Source of the DNA: Ridgeia piscesae
Lineage: Eukaryota > Annelida > Polychaeta > Sabellida > Siboglinidae
NCBI GenBank assembly: GCA_025642075.2
Contig: JAODUO010001701.1
Location: 35,001 to 99,000 of the forward strand
Direction of reading: 5' to 3'
DNA length: 64,000 nt
Below are positions 58,477-64,000 of this stretch, one piece after another; position 1 is the first letter of the stretch; every line of letters begins with the position of its first letter. The position numbers and the translations under genes are program-made. The notes below the pieces were generated by a model. That model was given only the letters and a program-made list of their open reading frames with translations, did not search any database and was not told the origin of the DNA.

Positions 58477-59092
58477 GTATGTACTGCACACTTCATGTGA
58501 AATACTGCACACCTTATATCTCATTTGACATTGTCTGACATGTGTAAACATTAATGCTGTCTGTAACATAAACTGCAAGACGGCAAGTGGAAAATAAGTT
58601 CATTGACGCTGCAGGTGTGTTTGTCAATGTCCACCTGCCCTCAAATTGCCCTTCTGAATGTGGTCAGTTGCTTTTTTAATAGCAGCTAATTTAACACTAG
58701 TATCATAGCAGCTGTCCAAAAGCATGAATGATTAATACTAAATTATATATGTACAATGCTGTACAAATCAAACATTTGTTAAAGTTCCTCTAACCAGAAG
58801 TATGCTGTGTTGAATGTGTGGAAATGGGACATGTTTGAATAGCAAAGGGCATAGTGGTCAAGTCACTCCCCATCAGTAAAACTTTCAATAAAACCTGTTT
58901 TGAAAATGTATTGCTGACCATTTGATCATGTTCCTGGAGTTGTATGTCTTTTGAATTGTGAACATTATTACAGGCTTACTCAACTAAGTAAGCATAACTT
59001 AGGGGGAGAATGTGTTCCACATATTTACCACAGCTTCAGAATATGATAATAAATAAACTATAACATTTATGAACAGTCACATTCCTTTTAAG
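58477..59092 (+). other. Intron, nothing recognised
   Basis: AT-rich; no repeats of note apart from the sequence near 59059 that begins the segment copied at 63416. Confidence 0.5.
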
Positions 59093-59259
59093 GTTCACCG
59101 CTTCTGACGGCAAGGGAGGTGTTGCTGCCGCTGAAGTCTCCGTCAATCTGTGCAACTGTTCAGGCCACGGAGAGTGTCTGTTTGATCTGCTCGCCGACGG
59201 CTACGAGCTGAAGCAGACATTCAGGATCGTCCAGTGCAACTGCTCCACTGGCTGGGAGG
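59093..59259 (+). CDS. Ig/cadherin-like exon 2 plus EGF-like start
   Basis: 167 nt, phase 2-1, acceptor cttttaag, donor gtaagg. It completes F-T-A-S-D-G-K-G-G after the phase-2 junction (TC + G = Ser), then C-N-C-S-G-H-G-E-C and C-N-C-S-T-G-W-E-G, the cysteine-rich EGF-like part. An exact copy is at 63450-63616. Confidence 0.88.
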
Positions 59260-60013
59260 GTAAGGATTCATTGGACACATAAACTGAACTGATTAGTAGT
59301 TTGATATTGAAAGAATAAAATACAACTTAAACAGTTGACGATAAATGTATTACATAGCAGCAGGAACACCAAATTATAAATATGCAATACAGTAATGTTT
59401 TTTTAGTTTAATGATTTTTAATTCATCGTCATTGTGCAGCCATAGTGTTACATGGTTGGACAAAGGCTGCTGTTATGATATCTGCCTGTCTTGTGCTGTT
59501 CTGTTCCACATGGTGCTCTCCCAGGCATCGTCAAGTCTTCCTTTAGATTGTTTCCCTTAGTAAGGTTTCTAGGTGGTGATATACATTATCTATCCGTTAT
59601 TTCGTATGCTGCTGATGTGCCCTGCTCACTTCCACTTGGCGTGTTCATTCACATATATGCTCTTTTTCTTTTGTCTTACCCATATGTAGTTTTCAGTCTT
59701 GGTATGTGATAATTAACACATTTGTTTGTGCGCCAGCTAACTAATTCTTTGCATGGTTGGTGAATATCCATGTTGCTGTGCAATGTTATTTTTTATTATA
59801 AATTATAATATATAATATATACACAACTGTGTTGTCGATGAATGTTGCCATGATACATATATGAATGTGTTGTGTATAACAATTATGTACTTTCTTTTGT
59901 TTTTTCAGTATTAAATTAAACTAACCAAATACTAATTGTTGTCCCTGAGAATACAAATCACAAAAGGGTTGTTGTATCCTCACGTATGTCTATTCTTTCA
60001 CATTTCTCGTCAG
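59260..60013 (+). other. Intron; left part exactly duplicated at 63617-64000
   Basis: No gene. The first 384 bases recur unchanged at the right edge of the window. Confidence 0.7.
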
Positions 60014-60175
60014 GTGATCACTGCGAGTCTGATTTGGATGGTTGCCAAGACAACCCTTGTACCGAGGGCACAAACTGTACTGACGTCACGCCGGAAGAAC
60101 AAGTGTCCACTGGCAAGTCATTCAACTGCAGCGAGTGTCCGCCAGGAACCGAGGAGAATGAAGGAACATGTCTGC
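60014..60175 (+). CDS. EGF-like exon after the Ig-like domain
   Basis: 162 nt, phase 1-1, acceptor ctcgtcag, donor gtaagt. It reads D-H-C-E-S-D-L-D-G-C, N-P-C-T-E-G-T-N-C and E-C-P-P-G-T-E-E-N-E-G-T-C. The first C completes the module begun in exon 59093. Confidence 0.85.
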
Positions 60176-60632
60176 GTAAGTCCTAGTCGTACTGGTAGTG
60201 TTTTATATCATTTGTGATTATATTGCCGTATAATAGTTTCAGGCAACTTCCTTTAAAAATGTTGTCATGGTTGTGTTATTATCAAACATGATGTCTTTCA
60301 GATTTTTCTCATAGAAATTTCTGGTAAGTCCAGATTAGGTACAATGGGTGACACCAGGGAACCCATGGCTGTATTACAACTTTCTGCAGAATTGACTGTC
60401 GTATATGAATTGTGTATTTTTGAAGTAGAAAGCCAACAATTTAGTGAATTAATTAATGCTAATGCTGAACTGTGTACATGTGCTCTGGTGTGTGCCTCTC
60501 CAGAATTTAGATCGTACGTGTCTGGCATTGATATCATATGCTGAAAAACAGGGCTGACATATTGTACAGTAATTAGTTGGATCCGGGAGGAATGTCCAAC
60601 TCATTAAATTTGTTATGTGATGTTTTCAACAG

Positions 60633-60761
60633 CGATTAACGAGTGTGACCCTGACAACAAAAGACACGACTGTGAACAGATTTGCGTCGACACAAAAGAT
60701 AGCTTCACATGTACATGCAATGATGGGTATCGACTGATGCCGAACAACAAAAACTGCACAG
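60633..60761 (+). CDS. Calcium-binding EGF exon
   Basis: 129 nt, phase 1-1, acceptor tcaacag, donor gttggt. It reads I-N-E-C-D-P, C-E-Q-I-C-V-D-T, F-T-C-T-C-N-D-G-Y and N-C-T, an FXa-inhibition type cbEGF longer than the 38-residue upstream modules. Confidence 0.87.
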
Positions 60762-60888
60762 GTTGGTGGTTCCCAGTATAGCATCAGTAACCTTTACACT
60801 GTGAAGGCTGAGGACTTCAGGCTAATTATTGGTATTTGCAATGAACAATGTATTTTATGTCTTCCAATCATGCAATCTATACATAAAC

Positions 60889-61857
60889 GTTTACATTAAC
60901 CAGCCAGCTCAAACTGCTGATCTAAGCTCTATGTAGGTCACGGAAACATGTGCTGTCGCCATCTTCTGACAAATTGTTTTCGTTTGCGAATTAAGTGAGT
61001 TTATTTCGAAGGATGTTGAAGTGCGTTCGTCTAGTTAACCTCCGACATCGTGCAGCATTTGGCGGATATTACTGAGATCATTTCTCGACGATTTCGAGTC
61101 GGATATCGATGTTTTCACCTTGAATAATGTCGACAGCAATCACGGAGATCCTGTTATCGTCCATCTATGTTGCCTGTGCGACTTTTCGTTGTTGAGATAC
61201 GAAGAAGATGACCCGTCGGCGGCATGTTCATTTCGCCGATATGCAGCCATTTTGTTGATCGGATCACTGTCTGTACTTCGTTTGGTTTATTTATTTTAGG
61301 GTATTTTATTAATATGCACTGTGCTAACATTGCTTCTGATACGGGAGCATCTATTTGTGACAGGAGTCTGCTATCCTTCGTTATTCGAGTGTTGATTTTA
61401 CATACGAAAAGAACAGTCCATTTGGCAATATGATCGTAAACGATAGCCATTTTGTAAATTATGGCATGATTTTTGTCTTCCGTCGCATTGGCGTTGTTTA
61501 CAAAAGCAATTATAATTTGAAAACTAACCGTCAAAATTGGATACATGTTACGTTACGTTAGTTCCACAGGATCACTGTTGTGTGTTCTAAAAAAGATCTT
61601 AAATGAAACACATTAATTAATTGTTAAAGTTTGCTTCAAGATCTGAAATGCAACACATTAATTTTAATAATGCATTTTATTCTCACAATCATTCCATGTA
61701 CAGTGCAACTAATTTCATATTTTTTCATGCATCAGTTGTCGAGTTATTATAATTTTAATGCAAGCAACATGCAGCGTCATTCACAGATGGCTGCCATCTT
61801 AAAATTGTCTGCCCACAGCAGGGTGTAAACTAAGAAGGCTGACTACCCAGTAAAGAG
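60889..61857 (+). mobile_element. piggyBac-like non-autonomous element, copy 3 (5' truncated)
   Basis: About 969 bp matching copy 1 from about 19027 to its right end, finishing with ctacccagtaaagag and TTAA at 61858-61861. The left terminal repeat is missing. The 69-codon frame is present at 61224. Confidence 0.78.
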
Positions 61858-61861
61858 TTAA

Positions 61862-63098
61862 GGAGAAAAATGAGTTTTAAAGTTGAAACTCATTATTCAC
61901 ATGAAAACCACACTCTATGATGGCATAACACAATAACTGTGGCAATTACCTTATAAAGTCCTGTGAGGACAATATAGCTGTGCTAATGTTAGCTTTATTA
62001 TACTGAAAACATTATCCAGTTCTGATGGGAATTATAATGTTACACAAAATTTAACTGCACACCCGTCAAAATTGATTGCAGGAGAAACGAACTTGTAGAG
62101 TTTGAAATTATTATAACCACTGCCAAAATAAAATTTTACTGCAGTATAATAAAATGTCCTGTGCTATTACCATGAACTAAATGTGTAGGTGTATATCTTG
62201 GCTTTGGAATATTAAATTATCAAAATCTTATAGTTATTCTCAGAGTTACAATAGTTTAAAGAGGGCATTGGATAAAACAATAATAGATGTTTGTTAGCAG
62301 ATATGTACAATTTAATAATCAAGAAGTAGCAAACTCTTCCACGAATGTGTGGTTAGCACTGACAAGTCAGAATCGCTCTCATCATTGCCGATCGGTCGTA
62401 TGACAAAGTAATTATTCACAAGGTCATTATTGATATCGGCGCTGGCAATATGATGCATATTCATTAACACCAATGCGTTCTGACAGTGACTGATATCGTT
62501 CGGCTTTGGTCCGTCCATGGGTGCTGCCATCTTGGAATTTTTGAAGATTGTAAACACAATGAAATTTGCCTCAAAGTCTGTTTCCAACGAATTCCACTCC
62601 AATAACATGATAAACAGTTAAGAAATATGTATAGACATAAACTACACCAACATCAGATTAAACTAAAAACTAATCAAACTACTAAAACAACTCAAATGAA
62701 ACTTCCAAATAAAAATCCGTTAAGCTCGCTGTGCACTCAAATATCTCACAACGTATTCATGCGCGTTGCAGCTAGGGAACTGCTTGATGAAAATAGCTTT
62801 CGAACGGTATGCAACATATGGGCATGGAAACTTTTGTCCTAGGTGGTAACCGTTCGCAAAATAGTGCAAGTTTAATTTTTAAATGTTACAACGTACAACG
62901 AACTTCGCAGTTACAAAAACATGTAACTTACACTTAGATAATCATGAAACTACTTGGTGAACTTATAAATAAGTATGTTAGCAAAAACGTCACAGTGAAA
63001 CGTCAAAATGGACCAAGTGACCCAAGAACACCTTTACGACGCGTTTGCGGGCAAATATGCCTAGCGACTTCGACTAGTTTTCCTAGGCCGCCACACAT

Positions 63099-63099
<1 letters not shown>
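61862..63099 (+). other. Intron; one unexplained minus-strand ORF
   Basis: A 98-codon minus-strand frame at 62312-62608 contains K-M-A-A-P-M-D-G and D-I-N-N-D-L-V-N-N-Y but I recognise no family. Nothing else is seen. Confidence 0.4.

Positions 63100-63153
<54 letters not shown>
63100..63153. repeat. (TA)n microsatellite
   Basis: About 54 bases. Confidence 0.93.
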
Positions 63154-63156
<3 letters not shown>

Positions 63157-63227
63157 ATATGTAACAACATTACTATTACTTTGTTATTACCTATACTTAT
63201 CCTTTGTACATATAATTTGTTCTTCAG

Positions 63228-63356
63228 ACATTGACGAGTGTGCTGACGGGACGTCTGCTTGTCAACAGACATGTGAGAACACTAACGGCAGCTTTGTGTG
63301 TTCATGTATCAAAGGCTTCACACTGAACACAGTGGATAACAAGACCTGTATAATCA
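63228..63356 (+). CDS. Calcium-binding EGF exon, last confident exon
   Basis: 129 nt, phase 1-1, acceptor gttcttcag, donor gtaagt. It reads D-I-D-E-C-A-D-G-T-S-A-C-Q-Q-T-C, F-V-C-S-C-I-K-G-F and T-C-I-I, a second FXa-inhibition type cbEGF. Confidence 0.87.
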
Positions 63357-63415
63357 GTAAGTCACCGGACATAGGAATGCACATGTAAACAAGAAAGCAT
63401 TTACGCTAAGCATGT

Positions 63416-64000
63416 TATAACATTTATGAACAGTCACATTCCTTTTAAGGTTCACCGCTTCTGACGGCAAGGGAGGTGTTGCTGCCGCTGAAGTCTCCGT
63501 CAATCTGTGCAACTGTTCAGGCCACGGAGAGTGTCTGTTTGATCTGCTCGCCGACGGCTACGAGCTGAAGCAGACATTCAGGATCGTCCAGTGCAACTGC
63601 TCCACTGGCTGGGAGGGTAAGGATTCATTGGACACATAAACTGAACTGATTAGTAGTTTGATATTGAAAGAATAAAATACAACTTAAACAGTTGACGATA
63701 AATGTATTACATAGCAGCAGGAACACCAAATTATAAATATGCAATACAGTAATGTTTTTTTAGTTTAATGATTTTTAATTCATCGTCATTGTGCAGCCAT
63801 AGTGTTACATGGTTGGACAAAGGCTGCTGTTATGATATCTGCCTGTCTTGTGCTGTTCTGTTCCACATGGTGCTCTCCCAGGCATCGTCAAGTCTTCCTT
63901 TAGATTGTTTCCCTTAGTAAGGTTTCTAGGTGGTGATATACATTATCTATCCGTTATTTCGTATGCTGCTGATGTGCCCTGCTCACTTCCACTTGGCGTG
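63416..64000 (+). repeat. Exact 585-bp duplicate of 59059-59643
   Basis: Constant offset of 4,357 bp and no difference that I can see, up to the window edge. Covers the exon 59093-59259 and its flanks. Confidence 0.93.
63450..63616 (+). CDS. Duplicate of Ig/cadherin-like exon 2 (phase mismatch)
   Basis: 167 nt, identical to 59093-59259 and with the same cttttaag acceptor and gtaagg donor. It begins in phase 2, but the preceding exon (63356) ends in phase 1, so direct joining would shift the frame. It is usable only if a further phase 1-2 exon lies between, which I do not see in 63357-63449. Assembly artefact is a serious alternative. Confidence 0.45.

Overview
The window is metazoan genomic DNA. 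The genes are split into small exons with GT-AG introns, the non-coding DNA is AT-rich, and it is packed with microsatellites and eukaryotic DNA transposons, SINE-like repeats and non-LTR retrotransposon debris. The protein architecture (dozens of EGF modules, Thr-rich mucin segments, then NIDO, AMOP, VWD, an Ig/cadherin-like domain and further EGFs) points to a non-vertebrate animal, probably marine (mollusc or another lophotrochozoan, or an invertebrate deuterostome). I cannot name the species from sequence alone.

Almost everything fits one plus-strand gene that enters from the left (first visible exon at 1145 is already internal, phase 1) and leaves to the right. I find 53 intact exons carrying about 7.7 kb of coding sequence (about 2,560 codons): 35 EGF exons, 3 mucin exons and 15 core exons, plus one exact copy of a core exon near the right edge. 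From 1145 to 46862 every intact exon is symmetric phase 1-1; 32 EGF exons are 114 nt, two are 111 nt and one is 117 nt. They fall into families called A to L here: A (C-D-S-H-P-C), B (C-D-S-N-P-C, ending G-D-R-C), C (D-I-D-D-C, ending G-S-N-C-S-V), D (ending M-C-N-I), E (G-Q-L-C start), F (C-E-H-G-G), G (ending V-C-S-T), H, I, J and L. From 47479 onward the gene becomes a single-copy core with mixed intron phases: NIDO (47479-51534), AMOP (51930-52893), a cysteine-free VWD with a GDPH motif (53380-55689), an Ig/cadherin-like domain (58278-59259) and EGF-like exons (60014-63356). This order resembles MUC4/SUSD2-type and invertebrate 'mucin-like' NIDO-AMOP-VWD proteins, so a large secreted or membrane-anchored glycoprotein or adhesin is the likely product.

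The EGF region is an active exon nursery. A block at 1145-5070 is duplicated at 12877-17002. A C-D-E triplet at 6861-8029 recurs at 26912-28187. G/F pairs repeat between about 17.3 and 31.7 kb. I and J exons were copied recently between 40.4 and 44.6 kb. Alongside intact exons lie many dead or dying copies: scrambled (4979), headless (6204), half-length (2442, 14087, 7637, 24558, 43150), a one-base insertion (34638), a two-base deletion (39560) and a lost cysteine (13479). One mucin exon has nine 48-bp units; its paralog has one.

The introns hold two very large tandem-repeat fields (1-1130 and 8069-12780), three TTAA-flanked piggyBac-like non-autonomous elements plus a fragment, two TA-flanked pogo-like elements and a probable third, a decayed hAT transposon with perfect 8-bp target duplications (34814-38749) and an inverted internally deleted relative (55969-57770), SINE-like copies, and LINE 3' ends.
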